Below, piece after piece: positions 15,773 through 26,951 of a DNA stretch of 64,000 nt. Each line of letters begins with the position of its first letter. Position 1 is the stretch's first letter. A program made the position numbers and the translations under genes. The stretch is from Bacteroidota bacterium (GTDB lineage Bacteria > Bacteroidota > Bacteroidia > Chitinophagales > JADJOU01), in contig JADJOU010000008.1 in the NCBI GenBank assembly GCA_016713645.1, forward strand, positions 124,001 through 188,000, in the 5' to 3' direction. A model generated the notes under the pieces. The model saw only the letters and a list, made by a program, of their open reading frames with translations. It had not been told where the DNA came from and did not search any database.

Positions 15773-17466
15773 CTATTCTGAACCAAATATTTCTGCAGAA
15801 AGTTTTTTGTCTAAGCCATAAAGGTCATCCCTAAAATGAAGATCCCCTTTAGAGTCCGCCCAAGATGTAAAGTAGGTAATGTAAACGGGGAAGGTGGGTT
15901 TAATCGCAATGGGGTATGGGGTATTGTCCATCATTGTGCTATCAATTCTCTGAGCATTCCAAGTGGTATCTGACTTTAAAATGTAAAGGGCTAATTTAAT
16001 GGGATCTGCAACGCGTATGCATCCGTGAGAGAATGCCCGCTTTGACCTTTCAAACAAGTGTTTCGAAGGGGCGTCGTGCAAATAGATATTGTAATTGTTG
16101 GGGAAGAGGAATTTTATCTTTCCCAAAGCATTATCGGGGCCAGGTTTTTGGCGAAATTTAAAGGGGAAATTGGTGGAATATCTTCGCCATCTGATTGTAT
16201 TGGGGTTGATGACTACATTGTTTACAAGCACTTCCATATTATTGGATTTCAAATAATTTCGATTGCGCTTTAAGTGGGGAATGATTTCATTCTTTGCGAT
16301 GCTATAGGGATCTCCCAATATGGGTTGATGATGATCGTCGAAATTTTGCCTTTGAATATAATCGTCTCTGTTGCTTCCTTTCCGACCACGACGTTCATTG
16401 ACTCTACAGGTTTGCTAGAATCAAAAATATATAACCTAAATGCGGGGATATTGACGAGAATATATTTGTTCTCAATATCGAGTGGCAACCAGCGCAAGCG
16501 TTCCATATTGAGCATCATTTGTTTGATGCGCAGGGAGATGGGTTGGTTCATCTCGTGCAAGGTTGCTTTATCTAGTTCCCCGGATTCTTTCAATCCGAAT
16601 CTACGCTGAAAATGGGCGATAGACTTCATCGTTGAATCATCGTAGTATTGCGTCAAATTGGTCGTGCGCAAGTCGCCCAATAAAAATAAATAGGTCTTGA
16701 GATTCAATAGAAAGCGTGTACTATCGTCTTTGGATTTAGCCTCTTTGAGAGAATAGACCGTTGGCAACCCCCCAGTTTTTTGAATTTGTCGATATTGAAT
16801 TAGCTTTTCTTTTAAACGCAGGTAATAGGGGTTGATGGGCTCTTGTATTTTTTGACCATCAGAAATGGAGACAAGCGTATCCAATAAAGTTTGAAAGTTT
16901 TTTTTCTTGCTCGGGATAAACCAATTCAAGTCCAAGGGATTATCGATAGACCCGCCATAGACCTTTTGGGCATACTTGAAAAATTGGGTTGTCAGCAAAA
17001 GTTCTAAATCCAAAACGTGATGGATGTTTTTTAGAAAAGCTTTTTCGTCAGATTGTATGGAAGGGAAAAGGGTATCTAAATAGACATTGTCTAAACTATG
17101 GTCATCAAAGTCATTTTTATATGATTCTAAAAGGCTAATAAAATTGGCAGCAGCGGGGCTTATGCCATTTTGTGTAAACCAGGCGAATTGAAAATTTCTT
17201 CGCGAATAAAAATGTTGAACATCCTCGACAATCGGAGTTGGGGCTGGATGGTCTTTGAAGTAAGATTGAATGAGCGAGCTATCGATGATGAGCTCCGTAT
17301 AATCTTTAGCTTGATAAACGACAGATTCGGGTAAAAATGCTTCTTTGGCGGATTTTTTTGATTGACAAGTAAAAAGAGGCAGAAGTGCAAAGAGTAAAAG
17401 TACAATTGGCTTGCTCAAGAGCAGTATTTTAGCTTGTTGAAGGCGATTAGATTTTAGGGAAAACAT
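15773..17466 (-). CDS. YcbB-like L,D-transpeptidase with peptidoglycan-binding domain; one frameshift
   Basis: Start ATG 17466 gives [11 protein letters not shown] then a hydrophobic lipoprotein-type segment ending LPLFTC. A scaffold region follows, then a peptidoglycan-binding domain ([19 protein letters not shown]) and the YkuD catalytic domain. The frame breaks at the minus-strand C3 run (16307-16309). One added C joins INPYWEIP to [15 protein letters not shown], and the active site [12 protein letters not shown] follows. Repaired length is about 565 residues, normal for YcbB/LdtD. It makes 3-3 crosslinks or attaches proteins to peptidoglycan. Overlaps the upstream YkuD_2 gene by 20 bases. 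Confidence 0.9.
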
Positions 17467-18103
17467 GTCCGGCATTATGGCTCTCACTGTGAATATAGAG
17501 TAGACTTCCGTCAGCGATTACAGGGATAATTTGTGGAATCATTTCTACAGGAAGCGCTGGGCAACCAAAGCTGCGTCCAAGTCTTCCAAATTGATCGATA
17601 AACTTTGAACTTACATAATTAGCGCCATGAATGATGATTTCGCGCTTGAGGGCATTGTCATTGATTCCTTTTTGCAATCCATATAAAAGGAGGGATAGCC
17701 CATGTTTAGGACTGAGAATTTTGCTGCCGACTTTAAAAAAGCCCAAGCTACTTTGATGCGATTCAAGTTTGTTTGAAAAAGCATTGGCGATATTATCACC
17801 AGAATTTTTCCCATGCGCAACTAAAGAGGAGAAAAGTAACTTTTTTGAATCGAGATTGATAACAAAGAAGCGCTTTACAGTGGAAGGTAGCGAGAAATCG
17901 ACGATGCTAATGATTGACTTGCTCGGGTGAAATTTTTTAAATCCCAATATCGATGTTTTAAAGGCATTATAGCTGACTACACCAGCTAATTGACAATCGA
18001 AATAGAGGGATTGAATTTCATTGTCCAATAATCTTTGCGCAGGCGGAGTGGCAAAGCAATCTACAAAGAATAAAGAGATAACTAAAATGATATTGAAGCG
18101 CAT
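17447..18103 (-). CDS. Murein L,D-transpeptidase catalytic domain protein (YkuD_2 type)
   Basis: 218 residues with a signal peptide ([18 protein letters not shown]). The catalytic region has [10 protein letters not shown] and [11 protein letters not shown], the His and Cys pattern of the YkuD_2 family. It probably modifies peptidoglycan crosslinks in the periplasm. Co-transcribed with the YcbB-like enzyme that overlaps its 3' end, so two different L,D-transpeptidase types are produced together. Confidence 0.88.
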   Translation of the reverse strand: MRFNIILVISLFFVDCFATPPAQRLLDNEIQSLYFDCQLAGVVSYNAFKTSILGFKKFHPSKSIISIVDFSLPSTVKRFFVINLDSKKLLFSSLVAHGKNSGDNIANAFSNKLESHQSSLGFFKVGSKILSPKHGLSLLLYGLQKGINDNALKREIIIHGANYVSSKFIDQFGRLGRSFGCPALPVEMIPQIIPVIADGSLLYIHSESHNAGHVFPKI

Positions 18104-18153
18104 ACTTTTAAGGGTTTAGTGAGGATTTAAAAATAATACGGCTAAACGCAATG

Positions 18154-18161
18154 CAAATATA
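18154..18161 (-). promoter_or_regulatory. Predicted -7 element for the L,D-transpeptidase operon
   Basis: Minus strand TATATTTG, exact TAnnTTTG match, 50 bases upstream of the start at 18103. No clear -33 TTTG was found at standard spacing. Confidence 0.45.
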
Positions 18162-18259
18162 CAAAGAATTTTGCGCAATTTTCGCGGAATTAGCGATTTA
18201 CTGCCATATGCAAGCGATTTTTAAGATAATTTAATACAGTGGGAACTGCGCAGAATGTA

Positions 18260-18267
18260 TATTTTTG
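18260..18267 (+). promoter_or_regulatory. Predicted -7 element for the integrase-like gene
   Basis: TATTTTTG, exact consensus, 76 bases upstream of ATG 18344. The -33 element is weak. Divergent from the L,D-transpeptidase promoter about 100 bases away. Confidence 0.45.
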
Positions 18268-18343
18268 CATTTGTAAAAAATTGGTTATCCCTGATTCAAT
18301 TCTACTTGAACAAGTTCACGGCAACTAATTAAAACAAATCGTC

Positions 18344-19333
18344 ATGGTTAAAAGCAATCCCTTTGAGTTTAGACTCGATACATACAAAAGTGAACCCATC
18401 ATTTGGATTGAGTTCGAAAAGGATGCTGCGCTGCAACGTCAAATCGAAAAGATTAAACTAGCAAAATTCAGCAAATCAGCAGGGAAGTGGTATGTGCCTG
18501 ATACAAAAGCGATGAGGGCGAAATTGGGATTGCAGATAAGTGAATTGGACACAAAGATTTTTGAAAAAGTTCACGTTAATAATCATACTGCACTTCGGAA
18601 CTTCGTAAAAGTTTTACAATTAAAAGGCTATAAAGGCAATACGGTTAAAGTGTATAAAAACGAATTCGTTGTATTGCTGGAATTGCTTGGCTCTCATCCC
18701 GTGGACAAGTTAAACGCGGAGAAGTTGAAGAGCTATTTCTATTATTGCACAGCGGTATTGAAATGCTCAGAAAATCATTTGCACAATAAGATAAATGCAT
18801 TGAGATTGTATTTTGATCAAGTTCTAGAGAAGCGAAAAATTTTTCAAGAAATTCCGCGACCAAAGAAAAAGTTGGCCAAGGAGAAGCAACTGTCTCATGG
18901 GGATATTGATAAAATTTTCGAAAAGAGCAGCAATGTAAAACACGATTTGGTGATGCGATTGTGCTATGAATTAGGGATAAAAATATCAGAATTGGTGGGA
19001 ATAAAATTAAAGCAGGTAGAATTGAGCAAGAAGAAAATGCTCGTGCCTGGATTGAGTGGAAAGCCAGATAGAGAGCAAGAATTGCCCAATGCCATTTATA
19101 AAATTATTGGCCAATATTTGAAGGAATATGCGCCGAAGAAATATCTTTTTGAAGGAGAGGGAGGGAAACAATATAGCGTGAGAAGTGCACAAGCGGTGGT
19201 TAAATCTTTAATGGGAAAAGCAAAGATTAAGAAAGAAGTGGGCGTTCATGGAATACGACCTAAAAACTATACGGAGTTGTTATTGGAATACGGTACTGAC
19301 CCGAATTTGTTTTTGGATTTAATGGATAGATAA
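18344..19333 (+). CDS. Tyrosine recombinase-like protein, catalytically degenerate
   Basis: 329 residues. The N-terminal region (about 15-75) ends in KSAGKWYVPDT, as in some Bacteroidota integrases. A SAM-like core-binding domain (about 80-165) and a XerD-like catalytic fold follow. Key residues are lost: the first catalytic Arg site (normally G-R-I-S-E) reads GIKISELVGIKL. The H-x-x-R box is present as HGIR. The protein ends at LFLDLMDR, where a recombinase would continue with LGH and the Tyr nucleophile. No reading frame past the stop supplies the missing part. Not a functional integrase by sequence; perhaps a DNA-binding descendant. No att sites or mobile genes flank it. Confidence 0.82.
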   Translation: MVKSNPFEFRLDTYKSEPIIWIEFEKDAALQRQIEKIKLAKFSKSAGKWYVPDTKAMRAKLGLQISELDTKIFEKVHVNNHTALRNFVKVLQLKGYKGNTVKVYKNEFVVLLELLGSHPVDKLNAEKLKSYFYYCTAVLKCSENHLHNKINALRLYFDQVLEKRKIFQEIPRPKKKLAKEKQLSHGDIDKIFEKSSNVKHDLVMRLCYELGIKISELVGIKLKQVELSKKKMLVPGLSGKPDREQELPNAIYKIIGQYLKEYAPKKYLFEGEGGKQYSVRSAQAVVKSLMGKAKIKKEVGVHGIRPKNYTELLLEYGTDPNLFLDLMDR

Positions 19334-19405
19334 AACGCATTTTTTGCGCGCCTCTCACAGCAGGGCAAAAAAGCAGGATTTAAAATAACAGAAAAAACAA
19401 TAGAA

Positions 19406-19766
19406 ATGGATACGAGGAGACAAAGTAAAATAGCGCAATTGATCAAAGAAGTGTTTGGTGAGATCTTGATTAAAGAGAGTAAGAATTATATTGGCAATAC
19501 TTTTGTCACGCTAACCGAATGTAAAGGTGACTTCGGATATGGGGATTGCCAGAATGTATATCAGCGTTTATGGCTCTCAAGATAATGACAAGATTATCCA
19601 AACGATGAATGAGCATAAGTATGATTTTCGAAGGATATTGGGAAATAAGATGAGACACGACTTGAGGAAAATTCCTGACTTGGAGTTCTATTTAGACGAC
19701 ACGTTGGATTATGTAGATAAAATTGATAAGATATTCAAAGATATCCATGATAGTGAAGCAAAGTGA
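19406..19766 (+). CDS. rbfA: 30S ribosome-binding factor RbfA; one frameshift
   Basis: From ATG 19406: MDTRRQSKIAQLIKEVFGEIL, then GNTFVTLTE, then a break at 19520. Dropping the T there gives EVKVTSDMGIARMYISVYG, followed by the KH-like domain and the conserved end RKIPDLEFYLDDTLDYVDKID. The repaired length of about 120 residues is normal for RbfA, which helps mature the 5' end of 16S rRNA and is needed in cold growth. An essential-class housekeeping gene broken by one base argues for sequence error. Overlaps the start of the TIGR02757 gene. Confidence 0.9.
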
Positions 19767-20527
19767 AGTAGAGAAAATCTTAAATAGAGCGGTTGTAAAA
19801 TTCAATAAACGGGATTTTATAGAGCACGATCCAATCAGCATCCCACATCAATTTACCAAAAAACAAGACATCGAAATTGCCGGTTTTTGCAGCAATATTT
19901 TCATGGGGCCAGCGAAAGACCATCATCAATAAAACAAATGAATTGATGGAGAGAATGGATAGAGCGCCTCATCAGTTTATTTTGCATCACAATGATAGAG
20001 AGTTGAAAAACTTGTTGGGCTTTGTTCATAGGACGTTTAATGATACGGACTTGCTCTATTGCATCGCCTTTTTTAAAGAGCATTATAGCCAAAGCGATAC
20101 GATGGAAGAATTATTTATAACGAAGGGATATAAAAAGGCGGATCATATACAAAGTGGCTTAGAAAAATTTCACAACAGTTTTTTTTCCCTCGATTATGCT
20201 CCGCAGCGCACACGAAAACATATCGCCAATCCAGCGACGAATTCAACTTGTAAGCGTTTGTGTATGTTTATGCGATGGATGGTTAGAGATGATAAACAAG
20301 GGGTTGATTTTGGTTTATGGAAGCGTTTTAAACCGAGTCAATTATTGTGTCCATTAGATGTGCATGTGGATCGAGTAGGAAGGGAATTGGGTTTGATAGA
20401 GCGCAAACAAACGGATTGGCAGACGGTATTAGAATTGACCAAGGCGCTCAAACAATATGATAGGAATGACCCAGTTAAGTACGATTTTGCGTTATTTGGT
20501 TTGGGAATTGAAAAAGGGAATAAATAA
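19747..20527 (+). CDS. TIGR02757 (DUF2400) family protein; one frameshift
   Basis: Starts at ATG 19747 inside the 3' end of rbfA. The first 45 residues end DIEIAGF. The frame then breaks at the T5 run 19884-19888. Correcting it yields AAIFSWGQRKTIINKTNELM and the rest of the family pattern: HNDRELKNLLGFVHRTF, RKHIANPATNSTCKRLCMFMRWMVR, then PLDVHVDRVGRELGL. The C-terminal part resembles helix-hairpin-helix DNA glycosylase folds. Function is uncharacterised. The family is common in Bacteroidota. Probably cotranscribed with rbfA and SCO. Confidence 0.88.
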
Positions 20528-20535
20528 AACAAAAC

Positions 20536-21177
20536 ATGAGTCAAAAAATTTTTAGGATTTGTCTATTCACAATGACGGTGATCATTCTGGGATATTGTAT
20601 TTACATATTGAGAGATATTTATGCAAAGCAAAGTCCTTATAAGGAGGTTGCCTTGCCATTTTACGGCCCCAAGGGGGATAGCACAGGAAAGTATCATGTG
20701 CCTGATTTTACTTTTGTCAATCAAGATAGTGAAAAAGTCACTTTACAGAATTTCAAGAACAAAGTATGGGTGACGGATTTTTTCTTTACCACATGCGAGG
20801 GAATTTGCCCGATCATGAAGAAAAACTTGAAATCAGTATTAGATAGTTTTTCAAATGAGCCAGATTTCTTGATTTTATCGCATACTGTGCAGCCAGAGCA
20901 CGATAGTGTAAAAGTGCTCAAAGCCTTTAGTGAACAATATGGCCAGGTTGCGAATAAATGGCATTTTGTAACAGGAGAAAAATTGGATTTATACAATCAA
21001 GCGCGCTATGCTTATTTTATTGCTGAGCCGACAGATGCTAGTATACAGGAAGATTTTGTGCATAGTCAATTGCTAGCGCTTATCGATAGGGCGGGAAGAA
21101 TCCGAGGGTATTATGATGGTACCTCAGAGACAGATAAAAATAGATTGGTAAAGGATATCCGGCTATTGCTAAAATAA
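20536..21177 (+). CDS. SCO1/SenC-family copper chaperone-like protein
   Basis: 213 residues with an N-terminal membrane anchor (about 7-27). The thioredoxin-like SCO fold follows with the copper-binding motif CEGIC in FFFTTCEGICPIMKKNL and the distal His in LSHTVQPEHDS. SCO proteins insert copper into the CuA site of cytochrome oxidase. In an organism with NosZ, a role at the NosZ CuA site is also conceivable. Starts 8 bases after the TIGR02757 gene and ends at a strong hairpin. Confidence 0.93.
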   Translation: MSQKIFRICLFTMTVIILGYCIYILRDIYAKQSPYKEVALPFYGPKGDSTGKYHVPDFTFVNQDSEKVTLQNFKNKVWVTDFFFTTCEGICPIMKKNLKSVLDSFSNEPDFLILSHTVQPEHDSVKVLKAFSEQYGQVANKWHFVTGEKLDLYNQARYAYFIAEPTDASIQEDFVHSQLLALIDRAGRIRGYYDGTSETDKNRLVKDIRLLLK

Positions 21178-21201
21178 AAAAGACCTCCTCTGGAGGTCTT
21201 T
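21178..21201. terminator. Bidirectional terminator between SCO and the orphan minus-strand unit
   Basis: Perfect arms AAAGACCTCC and GGAGGTCTTT with a TCT loop. The minus-strand side is followed by a long T-rich run (TTTTTTATTTT), so it is strongest for a transcript coming from 21.47 kb leftward. The plus side serves the SCO operon. Confidence 0.85.
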
Positions 21202-21470
21202 AATAATATCTTGGTGTAGTTTTAATTATACATCTCTTGGCTCTTTCTAAAGCACGAGAACATAATTCAAAGTCAATAACATTAAAGAAGGGAAGTAGCG
21301 CGGGTATCATAATTCCCGAATCCAATCAAGCTATGTTTAAATCCTCCATTGAATTGGATATGGAGCAGGGCTATTAACATAGTTAAAATAAGTGATGGTT
21401 CCCATTATAAAACCCCATATCGTCATCATGCTGTTCCCATTACTTTTGACATATGTTTTCAAAATTTTGT
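21190..21470 (-). ncRNA. Candidate small RNA or short-peptide transcript
   Basis: Defined by a consensus promoter at 21476-21506 and the terminator at 21178-21201, giving a transcript of about 290 bases with no ordinary gene. It contains a 30-codon frame from ATG 21429 to 21337 (MMTIWGFIMGTITYFNYVN, ending APYPIQWRI). It does not match tmRNA, RNase P RNA or SRP RNA landmarks that I know. It may be a regulatory RNA, a small membrane peptide, or both. Confidence 0.4.
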
Positions 21471-21475
21471 TCCTG

Positions 21476-21506
21476 CAAATGTATGTAAAATTTGAATATT
21501 TCCAAA
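21476..21506 (-). promoter_or_regulatory. Strong consensus promoter of the orphan minus-strand unit
   Basis: Minus strand TTTG (21503-21506), 19 bases, then TACATTTG (21476-21483). Both Bacteroidota sigma elements are perfect and correctly spaced, one of the best promoters in the window, yet no conventional gene lies downstream. Confidence 0.6.
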
Positions 21507-21693
21507 AAATCATCCAATTTTTTAAATAATGAGCAGGTAAGAGCGCAAACAAAGGGGCAAATCCACGGGAATAAATAGTCGGTCCATAGGAAAAGCAGGT
21601 TTTATTGAGAGGTAAACAATTCGTAATGAAGGAGTGGCATTATTTTCAAATGAGTTTTATGTTAAACTTTTACTTTTAGCCATATTTTATATC

Positions 21694-24600
21694 ATGAAAT
21701 TTCTACTTTTTAGTTTCTTATTGGTAGCTGGATTTACTTTTGGGCAAAATCTGCAACTTCAATCTGGTTCTTTTTCATTGCCAATTGCAAAAGACAATGC
21801 TTATGTATTTACAAAAGCGGATATATATAGAGACAGGGCGCATGTTTTGGTTCAATTCTATTCGATTCCTCTGCAAGAAGAAAAAGAGAAGTTGGAGAAA
21901 TCAGGGATTGTCTTTCAGAACTATATTCATCAGAATGCCTATTATATCTCTGTTGACAAGGGTTTTAAATTCCCAAAGAGGCAAAAATAAAAGTCGCGAT
22001 TTCTTCTATTCAACCAGCATGGAAGATGAGCGAAGCGATAGCTAAGAAAACATATCCGAGTCATGCCATTTTTAAGAAAAAGAATATAAGGCTGATCTTG
22101 ACTTTTTTCCCAGATATAGAGTTCATTGCTGCTCAGAAGGAGTTGGAATTGGATAAGATAGCAATCATTGGGACACAAAAGGAGGACAATATGATTATTG
22201 TTCAGATTCCAATTTGCAATATATCAAAGTTAGCCAAAAAATCATTCATTCAATTTATTGAGCCAATCAGTCCTGAGCCGGAGAAAGAGAATTATACGGG
22301 AACGACATTGATTAAAATGAACCAAGTCCACAGTGATAAGAGCGATGGCAGTGTTTATTCTGGAAGGGGCATCAATATTATGTTGCAAGATGACGGAATT
22401 ATAGGACCTCATATAGATTATACGGGAAGAAACACCCATTTTGTTACAAACAATCTCAGGAGATCATGGAGACCATGGCAGGAATCATCATGGGCGCTGG
22501 CAATTTAAATCCACTGCACCGAGGAATTGCCTGGGGGGCGCAACTCTATACCTATGATGCCTCAGACGCAAACTATAATAATATCCCGACCCTGTATAAC
22601 AACCTCAATATTACTATTACAAGTAAGTCGTATGCACAAACTTGCAATGGAGGGTATACGGCTATTTGCAATCAATTGGATAAGCAGACCATTGATTACC
22701 CATCGCTATTGCATTTTTTATCAGCAGGGAATACAAGGACATCTAATTGCGGATATGGTGCAGGAGCGAATTGGGGCAATATCACCGGAGGTCATAAATC
22801 TGCAAAGAATGTATTGGCAGTTGGAAATACTGATTTAAATGGTGTTTTGGCGGGTTCGAGCAGCAGAGGGCCAGCGACAGACGGAAGAATAAAACCAGAT
22901 ATTTGTGCAAAAGGATCAAATGTAGTGTCTACTACCTCAGTAGATGTTGATGCCAGCGGCTATACATCAAAGACAGGCACTTCGATGAGTTGCCCAATGG
23001 CATCGGGAACGATGGCCGTATTGTATGAAGCCTATAGAAAGTGGAATGGCGGTGCGCTGCCCTATAATGCACTGATGAAGGGAATCATGATGAATACAGC
23101 AGATGATTATGGCAATCCAGGGCCAGATTATTTGTATGGATATGGCATTGTCAATGGAGGGAGAGCTTTAGAAGTAATCAAGAACAGAAATTATTTAATT
23201 GATTCTATTGCGCAAGGGGGTTCAAAAACCCATCTAATCAATATTCCCGCAGGGACAAAAAAAGTGAAGATAATGGTCTATTGGAATGATAGGCAGGCAG
23301 CGGCGGGAGCAAAACCTGCGATAGTCAACAATATCGATATCCGTGGAGAGATTAATTCAACGACGCATTTTCCATTGAGGCTTGATCCAAAACCTACGGT
23401 GGCGAGCTTAAGCACTAAAGCTTGGGAGGGTAATGACTCCTTGAATAATGTAGAGCAAATCGTTGTTTCAGACCCAAGTGGAATATGCAGCCTCAAAGTG
23501 GATGGATTTTCAATCCCTTTTGGTCCTCAAAAATATTGTGTAATTTATGATTTTATTCAAGAGGGCATTCGATTGACGTATCCGCAAGGCAATGAAAAAT
23601 GGAAGCCAGGAGATCAAGAGATTGTGCGTTGGGAAAGTCAAGACACATCGAGTCCAATTACACTCCGCTATACGACAAACAACGGAACAACATGGAATAA
23701 TATATCCACGAATATCAACGCCAAGATAAGATCATGGGCATTCAGTGTTCCCAATATTTTGACCAATACATTTAAAGTAGCAATAATTCAAAATGTCGAT
23801 ACAGACACTTCCGATGCAGGTACCCATGTTATGAATGTGCCAACAGGGTTGGCTGTGCAAAAAAATTGTGGAGATTCCATGATATTGTCATGGGCAGCGA
23901 CGACTGGCGCAACGGGATATATTGTTTATAAGTTGGGGAAAGAGTATATGGATTCTTTTGCATTTACTACATCAAATAGGTATATTAAAGTTTGCAGCAA
24001 TCCGAGCGAAGCCAATTATTACGCAGTTGCAGCAGTGCATAGTTTGGGACATGTTGGACGCAGGGGATTGGCAATTTTGAAAAACGGCAATTTATTAAAC
24101 TGCAGTGCTGTAGGAACTGATTTGATTGTGTCTAGAATAATAAGACCGTTGGCTAGTTTAAATAGAAATTGTGATGGGAATTTGACATTGAACATCAGCG
24201 CCAAAGTCAATAATATATCAAATACCAATGCCTCTAATTTCAAAGTGTTTTATCAAATAGATAATCTTATCCCTGTATCGATGAATTTTACGGGAACATT
24301 GAATTTAAAAGACTCTGCTACGGTCAACTTTCCTGTGGTGAATTTGCTTATTCCGGAAGGGCTTCATCAAATAAAAATTTGGACGCAAAACGCATTGGAT
24401 GTGAATATCTGCAACGATACATTGGCAAAGAGTTTCACGATCAATAGTGAGGGCGTGAAAACGTTTGTGGCGGAAGATTTCGAAACATTTGATAATTGCG
24501 GAACGAGCAGTGATTGTGGAGCAACGGTCTGTCTTTTGAAGAATGGTTGGGCAAATGGAGAGAATGGTGTGAATGATTCTATAGACTGGCGCGTGAATTT

Positions 24601-25744
24601 TGGGAAAACCCCATCGGGATTTGCTACATCGACAGGCCCTAGTGTGGATGCCAATCCAGGGACCACGACAGGAAAATATGTCTATCTTGAAGCGAATAGT
24701 TGTGTCAATAAATTTGCAAATTTGATTTCTCCTTGTATTAATTTAGACAGTATGAAGAATCCAAAATTACTATTCAAGTGCCATCTTTTTGGATCGAATA
24801 TGGGAGCCTTACATGTAGATTTATATGACGGAACAAAATGGATTTTAGATATTATTCCAGTGATATCTGGAAACAAAGGAGATGTATGGAATGCAAACAA
24901 TGTCAATCTCTCTGCCTATTCGGGCGTTGTAAATATTCGGTTTAGAGGATTTACCGCAAATGGAAGTTTAGGCGATATGGCCATCGATGATATATTCATA
25001 TTCAGTGATGATAGTTTAAAAGCTCAATGCGAGGCAATATTGCCCGCTTGTGTTAATCAAACAGTGACTTTTATCAATAAGTCAATCAATGCAATTTATC
25101 AAACATGGGATTTTGGAATCGACGCAACGCCTCGTTATTCAACGAAGCGAGATAGCAATATCGTCGTATATGCTAGTCCGGGAATCAAGCAAGTGAGGCT
25201 CGCCGCATCGAATACATCATTTGTGGACACATTTGATTATAGTATTGAAATACAAGACAAGCCAATAGCCAATTTTTCTTATCAGGTAATTGGAAATGAA
25301 TTTATCGCGAGCAATAGTTCTTTAAATCAAACAGAGTCAGAATGGATTTTCGGCGATGGAAATTCAAGTTTTGAAAACAATCCCAAGTACAAGTATGCGA
25401 ATCCAGGTATGTATAATGTAAAGTTGATTGCGACGGGTGATTGCGGGATTGATTCTATCTCTAAAAGCATACAGATATTTTCAGCCAATATAAATTCTAT
25501 GGGAGAAGAGAGCGGTCTTTTATTAAGTCCAAATCCAGCGATAGATATTGTGCGCATAAAACTCAAAGACAATTCGGGCGAATCTTTAGATTTAGAGCTA
25601 TCTACGACAGAGGGGAAAATCTTGATGGAAAAGAAATTTGTACAGAGCGATATCATTCATATGGAGGCTTATCCCAAAGGAATATACTACCTCAAAGTTA
25701 GAGGTGCAAATAGACAATTTGTGGAGAAACTTGTCGTGGAATAG
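21694..25744 (+). CDS. Secreted subtilisin-like (S8) protease with PKD and T9SS domains; several frameshifts
   Basis: Start MKFLLFSFLLVAGFTFGQ is a signal peptide. A propeptide-like region is followed by the S8 domain: Asp in LQDDGIIGP, His in GDHGD, oxyanion Asn in LSAGNTRTSN, Ser in GTSMSCPMASGTMA. Then a P-domain-like beta region, fibronectin-like segments, a cleaved-adhesin-like module (KTFVAEDFETFDNC), a PKD domain (WIFGDGNSSFENNPKYKY) and a type A sorting domain (LLLSPNPAIDIVRI). Breaks occur at the A3 run 21975-21977 (one A missing) and at two sites within 22450-22475 around the catalytic His. All triad residues survive, so I read these as sequence errors. About 1,350 residues when repaired; an extracellular protease. 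Confidence 0.9.
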
Positions 25745-25853
25745 TTATGATTGCAAGTAGATGATTGACGCGAAAATTTAAAGAATTAGTCAAAAAATTG
25801 AATATCAAAAAAAACATAAGTCATTAAGTTTGTACTTTTCAAAATAATTAAAA

Positions 25854-26951
25854 ATGCAGAATATATATAACAAGTATGCAAAGCTTTTAACACAATATTG
25901 CTTAAAGGTAGAGAAGGGACACAAAGTCTTTATTCGCTCAACCTATTTGGCAGAGCCCTTATTGCAAGAGGTTCAGCGAGAAGTATTGAATGCGGGCGGA
26001 ATCCCCGTTTTTGATATTTCATTTGCTGAGAAATCAAAGATATACATCGATCATGCTCAGAAGGAGCAATTGGAATTTTTGGAACCAAATCTCGTGGAGG
26101 CGTTTACAAAGTTTGATGCCTTCCTCAGTATTCAAGCACCATTCAATCTCAAAGAGATGATGCATGTGGACAATGAAAAGCGCAATTTGATGAGTGCAGC
26201 GTCAAAGGAAATCAATAAGGCTTATTCGCAGCGCACAGCGGACGGATCGATGCGAAGAAATTTATGTCTATTCCCCACACAAGCATCGGCGCAAGAAGCG
26301 GGAATGAGTTTAAAAGAGTATGAAGAATTTGTTTTTGGAGCATGTCATTTATTTGCAGAAGATCCAATAAGTGCATGGCAAGAAGTGGGGCGCAACCAAC
26401 AAAAAGCGACAGACTATTTGAATAAATCCAAGAAGATTCAGTATAAAGGACCCAATATTGATATTGAGTTTAGTGTGGAAGGGAGAACTTGGATTAACTC
26501 TGATGGCAAGGCGAATATGCCTTCAGGCGAAGTGTTCACGGCACCTGTAGATGATAGTGTCAATGGGAAAGTGAAGTTTACTTACCCATCTATATACATG
26601 GGAAATGAAGTTCACGATGTGGAGCTAGAAGTGAAAAACGGCGAGATCATTTCTTGGAATGCCTCTCAGGGGAAGGATTTCCTAGATAAGATATTTGCTA
26701 TCCCCGGTTCAAGATTTTTTGGTGAAGCAGCTGTAGGGACCAATTACAATATTCAAAAGATGACCAAGAATATCTTGTTTGACGAGAAAATTGGTGGAAC
26801 CATTCATCTAGCAGTAGGGCAAGCCTATATTCAATGTGGGGGAAAAAATGAAAGCACTGTTCACTGGGATATGATTACAGATATGACACAAGGAGGAGAA
26901 ATTTGGGCGGATGGAATTATGATTTATCAAAACGGCAAATTTATTATCTAA
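25854..26951 (+). CDS. M29-family metallo-aminopeptidase (AmpS/PepS type)
   Basis: 365 residues, cytoplasmic. Characteristic M29 segments are MPSGEVFTAPVDDSVNG, PGSRFFGEAAVGTNYNI, GGTIHLAVGQAY and STVHWDMITDM. These hold the Glu, Glu, His, His and Asp ligands of the two-metal site. Removes N-terminal residues from peptides, a plausible partner to extracellular proteolysis by the upstream S8 enzyme, although the two are 109 bases apart and need not be cotranscribed. The stop shares its last base with the next gene's ATG. Confidence 0.93.
   Translation: MQNIYNKYAKLLTQYCLKVEKGHKVFIRSTYLAEPLLQEVQREVLNAGGIPVFDISFAEKSKIYIDHAQKEQLEFLEPNLVEAFTKFDAFLSIQAPFNLKEMMHVDNEKRNLMSAASKEINKAYSQRTADGSMRRNLCLFPTQASAQEAGMSLKEYEEFVFGACHLFAEDPISAWQEVGRNQQKATDYLNKSKKIQYKGPNIDIEFSVEGRTWINSDGKANMPSGEVFTAPVDDSVNGKVKFTYPSIYMGNEVHDVELEVKNGEIISWNASQGKDFLDKIFAIPGSRFFGEAAVGTNYNIQKMTKNILFDEKIGGTIHLAVGQAYIQCGGKNESTVHWDMITDMTQGGEIWADGIMIYQNGKFII

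Noticed and set aside
15595..15786. Short minus-strand frame between the riboswitch and the L,D-transpeptidase gene.
   Set aside because: Low-complexity Phe/Lys/Ile composition from AT-rich spacer. It overlaps the promoter of the hom transcript. The stretch 15,641-15,772 holds nothing I recognise.
21337..21552. The full 71-codon minus-strand frame at the orphan unit as a protein gene.
   Set aside because: Its N-terminal part would precede and overlap the predicted promoter. Only the final 30 codons lie within the likely transcript.
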